DNA of 64,000 nt, from positions 124,001 to 188,000 of the forward strand of contig JADCLS010000008.1 of NCBI GenBank assembly GCA_026702845.1. Direction: 5' to 3'. The DNA is from Candidatus Heimdallarchaeota archaeon. GTDB taxonomy: Archaea; Asgardarchaeota; Heimdallarchaeia; Heimdallarchaeales; Kariarchaeaceae. Shown piece by piece: positions 36,045 through 45,104 of this stretch. The translations under genes and the position numbers were made by a program. The notes beneath the pieces are model-generated. The model was not told the origin of the DNA. It saw nothing but the letters and a program-made list of their open reading frames with translations, and did no database searches. Every line of letters starts with the position of its first letter. The first letter of the stretch is position 1.

Positions 36045-36576
36045 TCTTGAACCTCATACGTATTTACACTTGGTTGTTGAGGTAAAACTTAACAATACAG
36101 AAAGACGAGAGTCACTTGAAGAAATACTTCATAAGTTCCTACCAGGGGAGATTGTTGTTGATGAGAGAATTGATGGTAGGTTTCTACTCATTCGAGCAGA
36201 AGGAACTGAAAATATGCAAATTCTTCATGATTGGATAGCAAGTCAACGAATTATTGATACTGTACGTTCTCGTTTGATAAAATCAATTGTTGGTAATGTC
36301 ACGGCAGTTTATTTCAATAGACAAGCAGCATATATGAATCACTTGAGCTTACTGGATTTAGAGGATGGTACACCATTGGGTCCTATAAATTATCAATTGA
36401 TTTCAGATAATTTATTCGAAATCATAGATATGATTACCCCTCAAACCATAGATGGACGAATAATGACTGAGGAGGAAAAGGTTAAACATTTAGCGAGAAT
36501 TGAAAATAAGAAGGAAAGAAAAAGAAAAGAACGAGAACGAGAACAACAACGTGATGAAAAATATTTGAATGAATAA
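36031..36576 (+). CDS. UPF0201-family protein
   Basis: An approximately 181-residue basic protein of the archaeal UPF0201 family. Characteristic parts are a strand-helix opening LHLVVEVKLNNTE, then HKFLPGEIVVDERI, then WIASQRIIDTVRSRL and TAVYFNRQAAYMNHL with PLGPINY. I prefer GTG at 36031, preceded by GGAG at about 36018-36021, to an ATG at 36013 that would overlap the upstream gene more; TTG at 36025 is another option. The C-terminus is a charged Lys/Arg/Glu tail of about 35 residues. Function is unknown; the fold is thought to be RNA-related. It abuts the convergent rnz gene. Confidence 0.75.
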   Translation: MSTVDLEPHTYLHLVVEVKLNNTERRESLEEILHKFLPGEIVVDERIDGRFLLIRAEGTENMQILHDWIASQRIIDTVRSRLIKSIVGNVTAVYFNRQAAYMNHLSLLDLEDGTPLGPINYQLISDNLFEIIDMITPQTIDGRIMTEEEKVKHLARIENKKERKRKEREREQQRDEKYLNE

Positions 36577-37533
36577 TTATTTCCTAGCTTCTGGTAATTC
36601 TATAATGTGTTGGAATCCATCCTTGGCAATAATCGAGTTTGGAAAAATCTTTTGTATAAGCAATAAATCTTCCTTAAGTTGTTTAGGTGTGAATCTTGGT
36701 GAAATATGAGTTAGGATTAATGTATTCGTATGAGATTTCGAGGCCATGGAAGCAGCTTGCATTATAGTGGAGTGACCCCTATCGAGTGCCAATTCTTCGG
36801 CATCAATTGGAAAGCTAGCCTCATGGATTAATACATCGGTATCTTTAGGCAGCTGTTTCATAAATTTAGGATTGGGAGACGTATCCCCAGTATAGGCAAT
36901 AATCCTACCTCTACGACCAGGAAACATAACATCACTGGGTTTAACTTCTTTTCCCTTATACATTATAGTTTCTCCTTTCTGCAATTTCTTGAGATGAGGA
37001 CCTCTAGCGATACTTAAAGCATCAAGTTTGTCTGTGTCAAATTTGTTTGGCCATTGTTTCTCAATCCAAATATATGAAAGAGCTATACCTGGTGCAGCAT
37101 GGTTTGATTCGTATGCAATTATCTGATAATTCTTTCCCTCAAATGCTTGTCCCGGGTACATCTCCTTGATTTCCAGCTCATATTCCAAGGTAATCATAAA
37201 ACCTTGCAGAATTCCCTGTACATAGGCAGTCATACCTGGAGGACCTATTATACGTATAGGATCGGTCCGACCCTGTAGTTGAAAGGAGGAAAGCAGGCCT
37301 GGAATACCGAGAGTATGATCAGAATGTAGATGTGTGATAGCGATAATAAATTCCTTGCTTGTTGAAACCTTGAATTTACGCATATTGTACTGTGTACCTT
37401 CACCACAATCCAGAATTACTGTTCCTTTCTGATGTACCAAAGCAATACTTGATTGTTGTCTTTTCAATGGAGGAATGGCGGATCCTGTTCCCAAGAAAGT
37501 AAGTATTACTTCGCTGCCTTTTAATTCGCTAAT
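36577..37533 (-). CDS. rnz: Ribonuclease Z (tRNA 3' endonuclease)
   Basis: RNase Z cleaves tRNA precursors after the discriminator base. Metal motif HLHSDH and LGIPGLL, AYTGDTS and LTHISPRF are present, with the exosite arm GGEIV-like region replaced by LDRGHSTIMQ. The first usual start is TTG at 37494, which gives MGTGSAIPP and omits the family's opening strand. An open frame upstream, starting at ATT (37533), supplies EVILTFLGTG, the conserved first strand, and begins exactly at the upstream gene's stop. I therefore give the longer span, but a TTG start cannot be excluded; a TATA-like string lies 28 bases before it. Confidence 0.82.
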   Translation of the reverse strand: MSELKGSEVILTFLGTGSAIPPLKRQQSSIALVHQKGTVILDCGEGTQYNMRKFKVSTSKEFIIAITHLHSDHTLGIPGLLSSFQLQGRTDPIRIIGPPGMTAYVQGILQGFMITLEYELEIKEMYPGQAFEGKNYQIIAYESNHAAPGIALSYIWIEKQWPNKFDTDKLDALSIARGPHLKKLQKGETIMYKGKEVKPSDVMFPGRRGRIIAYTGDTSPNPKFMKQLPKDTDVLIHEASFPIDAEELALDRGHSTIMQAASMASKSHTNTLILTHISPRFTPKQLKEDLLLIQKIFPNSIIAKDGFQHIIELPEARK

Positions 37534-38548
37534 TTTTCATTACCTTCCTAATTCGTCTTGTTAATGATTTGTGGACATAATCATCCACATCATCAATTAC
37601 TTTCCAATTTTCAGGGAGTTTATTTAGCATTTCAGATGGTGAACTAAAAACTAGGGTCATTTTCTCATGCTGAATTTCCAGCCATTTACTCAGTAATTGC
37701 TCCCGATCTCTTCCTATGAGTGTTGTTTGGAGACCATAGGGGGGATCACAAATTGCATGTGATATAGCCCCTCTTCGAAATGGGGGGTAGATTGCATCTC
37801 CTACAATATTGAATACAAGGTCTGTCAATTTATGATACTGATTATTCTTTTTACATTCTCGACTGATTTTATTCCGTATTTCCAAACCTATAGCAGTACT
37901 ACCCATATGAGCGATCTCTCTCAAAATCCCACCATGACCTGAAAATGGATCTAAAATATATGGAGGTAGGGGTTGTAATAAATTGACCATTACTCTAGCA
38001 AGATGAGGTTTGAGAGCTCCACCTGAAAAAAATGGTGATTTCATTGGTGCTCGAGCATGAACATCATCGAATTTAAATTGATGATAGACCCAGCCCATAA
38101 AAACTGCATGCTCTGTAGAAAATGCGTGATATTCTCTTGATGCGTTTTTTAAATCCACCTTAAAAGGATATAACTTGTATAATTTGGATGCAATGTTTCG
38201 TTCCATCTCTGGTGAAGTGATATCCTTATTCCGTTGTCCAACTTGATAATACCGAATCGCAACAGTATCATTACTAGATAATTCACAATCGGGATGTGGA
38301 AAAATAGGCTCTAATTGACTATGAGAAAGGTCAATGAGCAGGTCGTCATGAGGAATAAAAGTACCAAACCACAATATTTCACGTGCTAGTGATGAAAAGT
38401 TGATAAATTTATTTATATCTTCTGTAGATGCTGTGACCACAAAAATTGTGAAATCCTGTTTATCAATTGTTGCCTTCGGTAACAAGTATTTAATTTCTAA
38501 ATCAACTAATTCTGGATGAATATTAGAAAATTTAATTATCCATTTCAT
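37529..38548 (-). CDS. tRNA guanine-N2 methyltransferase, Trm-G10/Trm11 type
   Basis: A 339-residue protein of the archaeal Trm-G10 (tRNA m2G10/m22G10) family. An N-terminal THUMP/ferredoxin-like part precedes a Rossmann methyltransferase with DPFSGHGGILREIA (SAM-binding loop) and ICDPPYGLQT (catalytic DPPY). MSPFFSGG and HLARVMVNL, with PYILDPFSGHGG, fit the family. It overlaps the PRPP synthetase stop by four bases (ATGA), and its own stop overlaps the rnz start. So prs, trmG10 and rnz are one transcription unit. Confidence 0.85.
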   Translation of the reverse strand: MKWIIKFSNIHPELVDLEIKYLLPKATIDKQDFTIFVVTASTEDINKFINFSSLAREILWFGTFIPHDDLLIDLSHSQLEPIFPHPDCELSSNDTVAIRYYQVGQRNKDITSPEMERNIASKLYKLYPFKVDLKNASREYHAFSTEHAVFMGWVYHQFKFDDVHARAPMKSPFFSGGALKPHLARVMVNLLQPLPPYILDPFSGHGGILREIAHMGSTAIGLEIRNKISRECKKNNQYHKLTDLVFNIVGDAIYPPFRRGAISHAICDPPYGLQTTLIGRDREQLLSKWLEIQHEKMTLVFSSPSEMLNKLPENWKVIDDVDDYVHKSLTRRIRKVMKN

Positions 38549-39423
38549 GATCCCACACCAAAGTGTCGGAGGAGATCTTTCGCTGGGGACAGCTTTCCGA
38601 TGATTCCTGGGATACTAGTGGTTGCTACAACCGACCCATTACCTATTTCTCGCAATCTGTCTACTGCAGAAGTTCCGAGTGCATGAGCCACAAAAATATG
38701 GATTTCTTCAACATCATACATTAATAATAAGCTTGCAGCTTTCTCAAGAGAAGTACCTGTAGCCATGATATCGTCAATCATAATTATTTTTCTCTTAGAT
38801 AAACTGGCCTCTCCAATACTCATTCCAACTTCTCCCGTCTCAGGATCACGAGTTTTCATAAGGTTGCTAAATGGTATCCCAAGAGCTGAAGCATAGGTTT
38901 GACCCCTGAAGATTGCTCCTTCATCAGGTGCCATAATCTGATAATCGTTTATATCTAATTCTAATTCACTAAAATATGAGAGAATTGCCTGAGTGGGAAA
39001 GATATTAGTAAATTTCATTGAGGTAAATTCAGCAATTGCAGGATTATGTACATCTAGAACTAGTAAATGATCTACACCAGAACTCTCTAGTAGTTTAAGA
39101 ACAGTTTTTGCAGATATTGCCTCTCCATTTAGTACTCTTCTATCAGCACGTGCATAGCACAAATATGGTGTAAACACGTGTATAGTTTTGGCACCAAATT
39201 CCTTGACTGTGCAGATCAAATTTAGGAGTTGAAAGAGGTGTACTTCTTGAGGAGTATATAATGATTGAACGATGAGTACTTCTTCTTGGATTTTTCCAAC
39301 CAAACGCATATATTGCTCGCCATCACTAAAGCTCTTGTAATAGGGTTGGTGTAAATCCCATCCAGATAACTCACTGATCTCTTTGGCCAATTCTATAGAA
39401 GACGGACCCGCAATAACCTGCAT
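38545..39423 (-). CDS. prs: Ribose-phosphate pyrophosphokinase (PRPP synthetase)
   Basis: A 292-residue enzyme making PRPP from ribose-5-phosphate and ATP. Visible features: FSDGEQYMRL, ADRRVLNGE, a VLDVHNPAI metal/ATP block and the PRPP-binding loop MIDDIMATGTSL. Length is typical of short archaeal class II/III forms. It is the first gene of a prs-trmG10-rnz unit and supplies PRPP for NadC and nucleotide synthesis elsewhere in the window. Confidence 0.93.
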   Translation of the reverse strand: MQVIAGPSSIELAKEISELSGWDLHQPYYKSFSDGEQYMRLVGKIQEEVLIVQSLYTPQEVHLFQLLNLICTVKEFGAKTIHVFTPYLCYARADRRVLNGEAISAKTVLKLLESSGVDHLLVLDVHNPAIAEFTSMKFTNIFPTQAILSYFSELELDINDYQIMAPDEGAIFRGQTYASALGIPFSNLMKTRDPETGEVGMSIGEASLSKRKIIMIDDIMATGTSLEKAASLLLMYDVEEIHIFVAHALGTSAVDRLREIGNGSVVATTSIPGIIGKLSPAKDLLRHFGVGS

Positions 39424-39610
39424 TACTCTTCACATCAACAGTTTATTATCTTCATTTAAATATCCTCATCGAACAACCGGTAAATCTAAATAATTTTTTT
39501 AATACTAAATTTTGATAATTTTTTCATCTAACTAATAAAATACTTTTCAGATATAACATTCTTTTTTAGGGTATGTTGTATACAGTAAATTTAGAGGATA
39601 GAGGATTACA

Positions 39611-41542
39611 TTGAGTGATACAAGCGATCAAATACTGGATATTCAATTTGATCATACCGGTGAGATTTCAATCCCTGCCAAAATAATTGATCAGGTCATT
39701 GGACAAGAACATGCTGTCAATATTATCCGTAAAGCTGCGGTCCAAAGACGTCATGTTATGTTAATTGGAGAACCAGGAACCGGTAAGAGCTTACTTGGTG
39801 CAGCTATGGCTGAGATGCTTCCACGAAAGAATTTGGAGGACATTTTGGTAGTAGCAAATCCAGAGAATCCAAATAAACCTAAAATTATCACCCTACCTGC
39901 AGGTCAAGGAAGAGCACGAGTTGATATTAAACTTGAGGAAGCAAAGAAAAGGGATAGTAATTGGCAAATGGTAATCATTATAATTCCATTGTTAATCCTC
40001 ATCTTAGGGATTTTTTATGCAGCTTCCAATCCCATGGTTGTCCTTGGATCAATTTTTGTTGCTGCCTTCGCATTTATGGTGTTATCCCAAATCCGCAGGA
40101 GATCTGAGGATTTGGTACCAAAAGTTCTAGTTGATAATTCACAAACCGAAAAAGCACCATTTATTGATGGTACTGGAGCACATTCAGGTGCTCTCCTTGG
40201 TGATGTTAGACATGATCCATTTCAATCAGGAGGTCTAGGTACACCAGCTCATATCAGAGTGGAAGTTGGGTTAATACACCAAGCACATAAAGGAGTGTTA
40301 TTTATTGATGAGATAGGTACTTTTCACATCAAAACACAACAACAGCTACTTACTGCACTACAAGAAAAGGCTTTTCAAATTACTGGTCAATCTGAGATGA
40401 GCAGTGGTGCAATGGTTAGAACAGATAAAGTACCTGCTGATTTTATCCTAATAGCTGCTGGAAATCAAGAAACTATACGCAATCTACATCCGGCATTAAG
40501 ATCGAGGATCCGAGGACAGGGATATGAAGTTGTGATAAAAATAAATATGCCTGATAATATGTCTAATAGACGAAAACTCGCCAGATTTGTTGCTCAGGAA
40601 GTTGCCAAGGATAAAAGTATCCCACATTTCACCAAGGCAGCAGTAGAAACAATTGTTCTTGAGGCTAGACGACGAAGCACGCAGAAATTCTCATTAACTC
40701 TGAAACTAAGAGAGTTAGGAGGTTTAGTTAGAGTTGCAGGAGATATAGCGATAGAGAGAGGACACACCTACGTACTTCCAGAAGATGTTATAGCTGCACG
40801 AGATATATCAACACCTCTAGAAATTCAGATGTCACAACGATATTTGGAAAGATTGAAAGATTACGATCTAGTACTCGTTCACGATTCCAAAATTGGACGT
40901 GTAAATGGATTATCAGTCATTGGTGAAACTTCTGGCTCAGTGATGCCAATAGAAAGTGAAATTGCACCTACCCAAAGAGAAGGTTCTGGAAAAATTATTG
41001 CCACAGGACAACTCCGCATAATTGCACGAGAATCAGTTCAGAATGTTAGTGCTTTAATTAAAAAATATATGGGCAAAGATATATCTGATATGGACATTCA
41101 TATTCAATTTGTTGGTACACATGGTGTTGAAGGCGATTCTGCATCAATTTCAATTGCTACTGCTGTAATTTCTGCTATTGAAAATGCACCTATTCGTCAA
41201 GATACTGCCATGACTGGATCATTATCCGTTCGAGGACATGTGCTTCCAATTGGTGGTGCAACTCCAAAAATCGAAGCAGCAATTAGAGCTGGTATCAAGA
41301 GAGTAATCATCCCCCAACAGAATTTAGATGATGTACATATTGATGAGGATTTGGTGGATAAAATTGAGATTATTCCCGTTACTTCATTTGAGCAAGTATT
41401 AAGAAATGCACTTGTACCTGAATTCTCACATATCGCAGATATATTTGAAAAAATGCATAATACGGAGAAAGCTTTGGATATTCTCGAGCAGAAATCAAAT
41501 CGTCATTCTTCTCAAAATAATAACTCGACACCAACAGTGTAA
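39611..41542 (+). CDS. lonB: Archaeal LonB membrane-bound ATP-dependent protease
   Basis: A 643-residue membrane-anchored Lon protease. TTG start. N-terminal AAA+ part: Walker A IGEPGTGKS (52-60) and VLFIDEIG; two transmembrane helices lie in the ATPase insert at about residues 119-158. The protease domain has Ser510 in GDSAS and Lys553 in GGATPK, the Ser-Lys dyad. The 643-residue size and membrane insert are typical of archaeal LonB. A 110-residue acidic protein follows after 9 bases. Confidence 0.93.
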   Translation: MSDTSDQILDIQFDHTGEISIPAKIIDQVIGQEHAVNIIRKAAVQRRHVMLIGEPGTGKSLLGAAMAEMLPRKNLEDILVVANPENPNKPKIITLPAGQGRARVDIKLEEAKKRDSNWQMVIIIIPLLILILGIFYAASNPMVVLGSIFVAAFAFMVLSQIRRRSEDLVPKVLVDNSQTEKAPFIDGTGAHSGALLGDVRHDPFQSGGLGTPAHIRVEVGLIHQAHKGVLFIDEIGTFHIKTQQQLLTALQEKAFQITGQSEMSSGAMVRTDKVPADFILIAAGNQETIRNLHPALRSRIRGQGYEVVIKINMPDNMSNRRKLARFVAQEVAKDKSIPHFTKAAVETIVLEARRRSTQKFSLTLKLRELGGLVRVAGDIAIERGHTYVLPEDVIAARDISTPLEIQMSQRYLERLKDYDLVLVHDSKIGRVNGLSVIGETSGSVMPIESEIAPTQREGSGKIIATGQLRIIARESVQNVSALIKKYMGKDISDMDIHIQFVGTHGVEGDSASISIATAVISAIENAPIRQDTAMTGSLSVRGHVLPIGGATPKIEAAIRAGIKRVIIPQQNLDDVHIDEDLVDKIEIIPVTSFEQVLRNALVPEFSHIADIFEKMHNTEKALDILEQKSNRHSSQNNNSTPTV

Positions 41543-41551
41543 GGTGAATCC

Positions 41552-41884
41552 ATGTCTACTTCTTATGATTACCACACCATCTTTAAAGGTGAGTTGAATG
41601 AGAATGATGAGGATGAAGAGTTGGATATGGCTGAATTTGATAGTAAAGTATTTTCATTACAAGAGGATATCAATCGAATAGAACCCAATAGAGATCCTAG
41701 ACTAGAAACAGAATATCTAGGGAATAATGGTGAGTGTGAGATCCATTTTACGTTTTTCACATCTTGGATGGATAGAGAGGCAGATATTGAAGATTATCTT
41801 GATCATGTCCAAGATGAACTAGAAAATCAATTGGATATTATAATCATAGAGAGAGATAATTTGGGATATTCAAGAAGACAATAG
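41552..41884 (+). CDS. Small acidic protein of unknown function
   Basis: A 110-residue protein, very acidic in its first 40 residues and with a folded-looking middle (EIHFTFFTSWMD, then DIEDYLDHVQDELE). It begins 9 bases after lonB on the same strand, so it is probably co-transcribed and could be a LonB partner or adapter. No family is recognised. The start ATG has AAGGTGA upstream, a good ribosome-binding match. Confidence 0.55.
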   Translation: MSTSYDYHTIFKGELNENDEDEELDMAEFDSKVFSLQEDINRIEPNRDPRLETEYLGNNGECEIHFTFFTSWMDREADIEDYLDHVQDELENQLDIIIIERDNLGYSRRQ

Positions 41885-41961
41885 AATTTGTTTGAAAAGT
41901 TAACGAAGATGAGAAGGATGATAGGTAATATTTTCATATCGAAAAATTATACTCTTACTTA

Positions 41962-43074
41962 GTGCCAATTATACAGAACATCAAAAATAAATATCCACTT
42001 ATCTTTTCCATCGCACTCGTATTACTAGGAGTGTTCTTGTTCCTGAATTTCTATTTCCAAAGGTCCCCAGGATTTGCAATGGCATTATTTATCATAGCGA
42101 CCATCTCTATGTGGATCACCATTGAGGTCTGGAGAAGTTTTGCACCAACCTATGCGCCTAAAATCATCTTCTGGACCACATCTCACAAATATGCAAGAAA
42201 ACTCATTGCTGGAGGTAGTTTCACCTATTACGAGTATAAGGAGAATATAGATAAGATAGGAAAATTTGAGCCTATCAGTCGATTTATCAACCTCATGATT
42301 GCATTTCTTGGCCTAACAACAACTATAGCCAAAACCATAAATTTTCTTCCTGAATCTCCTGTAGAATCTGCAGACACCATGATCACATGGAGTATCTTTC
42401 TTCTATTCGTTCCTTTAATTTTAACCCCAATAATTCCCATTATCTATGTAATGGAGGATCTAAAGCTCAAAGCTTGGAATGAAAAAACGTTTGAAAATTG
42501 GAGGGTTTCAGTACGTTATAAGAAGCGATTCAATTCATTTATCTCAATAGGTGCAATATCTGTCGGTTTAGGTTTGAATCAAACCTCACCTGATTTGATG
42601 ACAAATATTACAACCTTTCTAGGTATTATCCTAAATGGTGTAATTCTTCTAGTGTATCCAGTATCTATTCTCACCCTTCTCTATTATCTACTTTTCAGAG
42701 AGACAGTTAACAAGGAAGTGAGAGAAACTATGAATATAAAAACTGCAAAAACTATCCTACAGGTTGTTGATCCTCAAACAGGATTATCTTTGGAAGAGAT
42801 GGAGAAGATAAAAGCAGAAGAACTTGCAAAACAAAAAGATGAGGTTAAGGATGTGCAATCATCAAATGAGAAACCTATGAAATTTCATAAGAAACTGGGG
42901 GCTAATACTAAAAAAACCTTTATGTCTCTCAATGACAATACTTTTGGAAGAGTGGGAAGATTGATTAAAAAGGAACCTCCTAAAAAAGAAAAAACAGAAC
43001 CTTCTGAGATAAACGAAAAGGATACTACAACTAAACGTAAAGGAGGATCTGCAACAAAAGGATTATGGGATTGA
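41962..43074 (+). CDS. Multi-pass membrane protein with Lys-rich cytoplasmic tail
   Basis: A 370-residue protein starting with GTG, with about six transmembrane segments in the first 260 residues (for example 15-35, 40-60, 105-125, 140-165, 195-210 and 225-250) and a 110-residue charged, Lys/Glu-rich C-terminal tail. A positively charged N-terminus precedes the first helix. I recognise no family. The tail may bind nucleic acid or protein. It is separated by 26 bases from the convergent TPR gene. Confidence 0.55.
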   Translation: MPIIQNIKNKYPLIFSIALVLLGVFLFLNFYFQRSPGFAMALFIIATISMWITIEVWRSFAPTYAPKIIFWTTSHKYARKLIAGGSFTYYEYKENIDKIGKFEPISRFINLMIAFLGLTTTIAKTINFLPESPVESADTMITWSIFLLFVPLILTPIIPIIYVMEDLKLKAWNEKTFENWRVSVRYKKRFNSFISIGAISVGLGLNQTSPDLMTNITTFLGIILNGVILLVYPVSILTLLYYLLFRETVNKEVRETMNIKTAKTILQVVDPQTGLSLEEMEKIKAEELAKQKDEVKDVQSSNEKPMKFHKKLGANTKKTFMSLNDNTFGRVGRLIKKEPPKKEKTEPSEINEKDTTTKRKGGSATKGLWD

Positions 43075-43100
43075 GAAAGAAATATCTCTCCCAAATTAGG

Positions 43101-44375
43101 TTATTTGTAAATTTCCTTGTTTTTGATCAGCATGGCTAAGTATTCTTCTAGATTAATACTTTTCACACGTTCACTAATTGAACTACCCTTCCAGTCAGAA
43201 TTAGAGAGTAATCGCTCTCGAACGGTTATTACTTTTTCATGCAAAGGTTCATAATCATTAAGCTCAATTTGTTCATCTGCTGAATCCAGTAGTTTATATG
43301 CTTGCTCAGAATTTCCTAGAATAAATGAAACTTGAGATTTGAAAATCAAGATCTCAATACTTAATCTTATCAGATTTTGTTGCTCTCCGATTTTTTGTAG
43401 ATGAAATAGCATATTATCAAGATCTTTAAGAATCTGTTCATTCTCAAATATTGTTAATTCTAGGATTAATAGCTCTATCAGATTGAGTAATGCGAAGATC
43501 TTGAATTGAGTTGTAGTGTTCTCACTATCAATTAATGTGCGTAGTATATCTTCAGCCTGAGCAATATCTGTTATTCTTTTCTTGCTTCTCAACACGATGC
43601 TGTGGGCGAGTGCATGAATTACTTGTACTGCATCTATATGTGGGTGTTTTTGCTGTATCTCATGTATTAGTTTGAATGTCTCCTCAACTTGTTTATCGTT
43701 TTGGAGATCTGTAAAGACAAGTAAAATCTGGAATACTGTATACATTAATGATTGGGGTGATGCGATATCAAATTTCATATTCAAACCACGCATCAGATAC
43801 TCAATAGCTTCATCAGTTTTACCACATAGATAGGCTAATTCACCTTTGCTTGTTAGTACTATTCCCTTAAGTAGACTTTTACCAACTTGCTCAAGTTTAT
43901 CCAGACATATTTGCAGATTTTTATTAGCCTGTGGGTAATCTCCTCTAGTTTTATATAGATCAGCTAGATTGTTATGGGATGCGATAAGATAATAATCATC
44001 TCTGATATCGTGAAAATATTCAATAGCTTCCTTAAATAATGATTCAGCAAGGTTAAACGATCCATAATGGTAATATATACTTCCCTTGGTGAAATAAAAG
44101 AATCCCTGCCAGAATTTCGATTTTGCTTGTTGAAAGATACTATTATCCACTGAAGTAATTAATTCAAATGCTTCTGTTTTATTCAAATAAGAATAGACAC
44201 TTGCAATGGAGACTTTGACCAGTTCTTTTTCTAATGGAGATAAATTAGTATTGGATAACAAATCAGTTACTATCATTTCAACTGCATTTAGATCCGCCTT
44301 TTTTTCCATTATTCTCAATTCAATTAGCTTAAACTCTATCTCTGAGTTGGGAGGATAAGTGTGCAAATGATTCAT
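43101..44375 (-). CDS. TPR-repeat protein
   Basis: A 424-residue protein of repeated helix pairs with TPR-like consensus (for example ASHNNLADLYKTRGDYPQAN, then KGELAYLCGKTDEAIEYLMRG). There is no other domain or signal peptide, so it is a cytoplasmic protein-interaction scaffold. The ATG at 44375 may not be the true start: upstream in-frame codons read NFLIEGKYSEA, continuing the first TPR helix, and a GGTGATC ribosome-binding match lies at 44434-44440 before CTG or ATA codons near 44424-44429, but no ATG/GTG/TTG exists there. Confidence 0.75.
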   Translation of the reverse strand: MNHLHTYPPNSEIEFKLIELRIMEKKADLNAVEMIVTDLLSNTNLSPLEKELVKVSIASVYSYLNKTEAFELITSVDNSIFQQAKSKFWQGFFYFTKGSIYYHYGSFNLAESLFKEAIEYFHDIRDDYYLIASHNNLADLYKTRGDYPQANKNLQICLDKLEQVGKSLLKGIVLTSKGELAYLCGKTDEAIEYLMRGLNMKFDIASPQSLMYTVFQILLVFTDLQNDKQVEETFKLIHEIQQKHPHIDAVQVIHALAHSIVLRSKKRITDIAQAEDILRTLIDSENTTTQFKIFALLNLIELLILELTIFENEQILKDLDNMLFHLQKIGEQQNLIRLSIEILIFKSQVSFILGNSEQAYKLLDSADEQIELNDYEPLHEKVITVRERLLSNSDWKGSSISERVKSINLEEYLAMLIKNKEIYK

Positions 44376-44575
44376 CGCTTCTGAATATTTTCCTTCAATA
44401 AGAAAATTATTGATTTCAATATTTATCAGAGATGATCACCAAAATTAGTATAATCAATTTCTCTCTTAACTGTTGATATTATTCTCATTTAATTTTCGAT
44501 ATTGCAATAGATTTTATTCAACATCTCACCTTTACAACTCAAAAATTTTTTATCAAAGAATTTTATGATCATCAT

Positions 44576-45037
44576 ATGATAGCAGATCAAGATAAATTTG
44601 GGCCAAAGGGAATATGCTATGGTTGTGGACCTTCAAATGAAAAGGGATTACAGATCAAAAGCCAATGGGAAGGAGATGATTATGTGGTTAGGTTTATGCC
44701 TCAAGAACATCATCAAGCGTTTCCTGGTGCAATAAATGGGGGTATAATTGGTGTGGTTTTTGATTGCCATATGAACTGGTGTGCAGCAATGCAACTTTAT
44801 GGTGATAATCCACAAAGTGATTTTCCTTCAACAGTCACAAGTGAGTTTTCCATTAAGCTCAAACGCCCAACTCCTTTTGGAATGGAATTGATCGTGAAAG
44901 CTAGACCTGTAGAAGTAAAAGGGAATGTCGTTAAGGTGGAAGCTGAGATGTTTGCGGGTGAAAAAGTTACTGCTATAGGTTCTGGAACTTTTGTTGCCAT
45001 CAAACCCGGTCATCCTGCATACCATCGTTGGGATTAA
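44576..45037 (+). CDS. Hotdog-fold thioesterase, PaaI/4HBT-like
   Basis: A 153-residue protein. CYGCGPSNEKGLQI at the N-terminus is a common opening of PaaI-type thioesterases, followed by HHQAFPGAINGGIIGVVFDCHMN, where the hot-dog helix carries the likely catalytic Asp/His region. Substrate (an acyl-CoA) is not evident. A TATA-like AT run is centred about 27 bases upstream of the ATG. Confidence 0.8.
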   Translation: MIADQDKFGPKGICYGCGPSNEKGLQIKSQWEGDDYVVRFMPQEHHQAFPGAINGGIIGVVFDCHMNWCAAMQLYGDNPQSDFPSTVTSEFSIKLKRPTPFGMELIVKARPVEVKGNVVKVEAEMFAGEKVTAIGSGTFVAIKPGHPAYHRWD

Positions 45038-45104
45038 TTGTTGAGTTGTGTTGAATCTTCAATATCTAAGCTATTTTGATTTAGATTTCAATTCCAAGCA
45101 TAAT

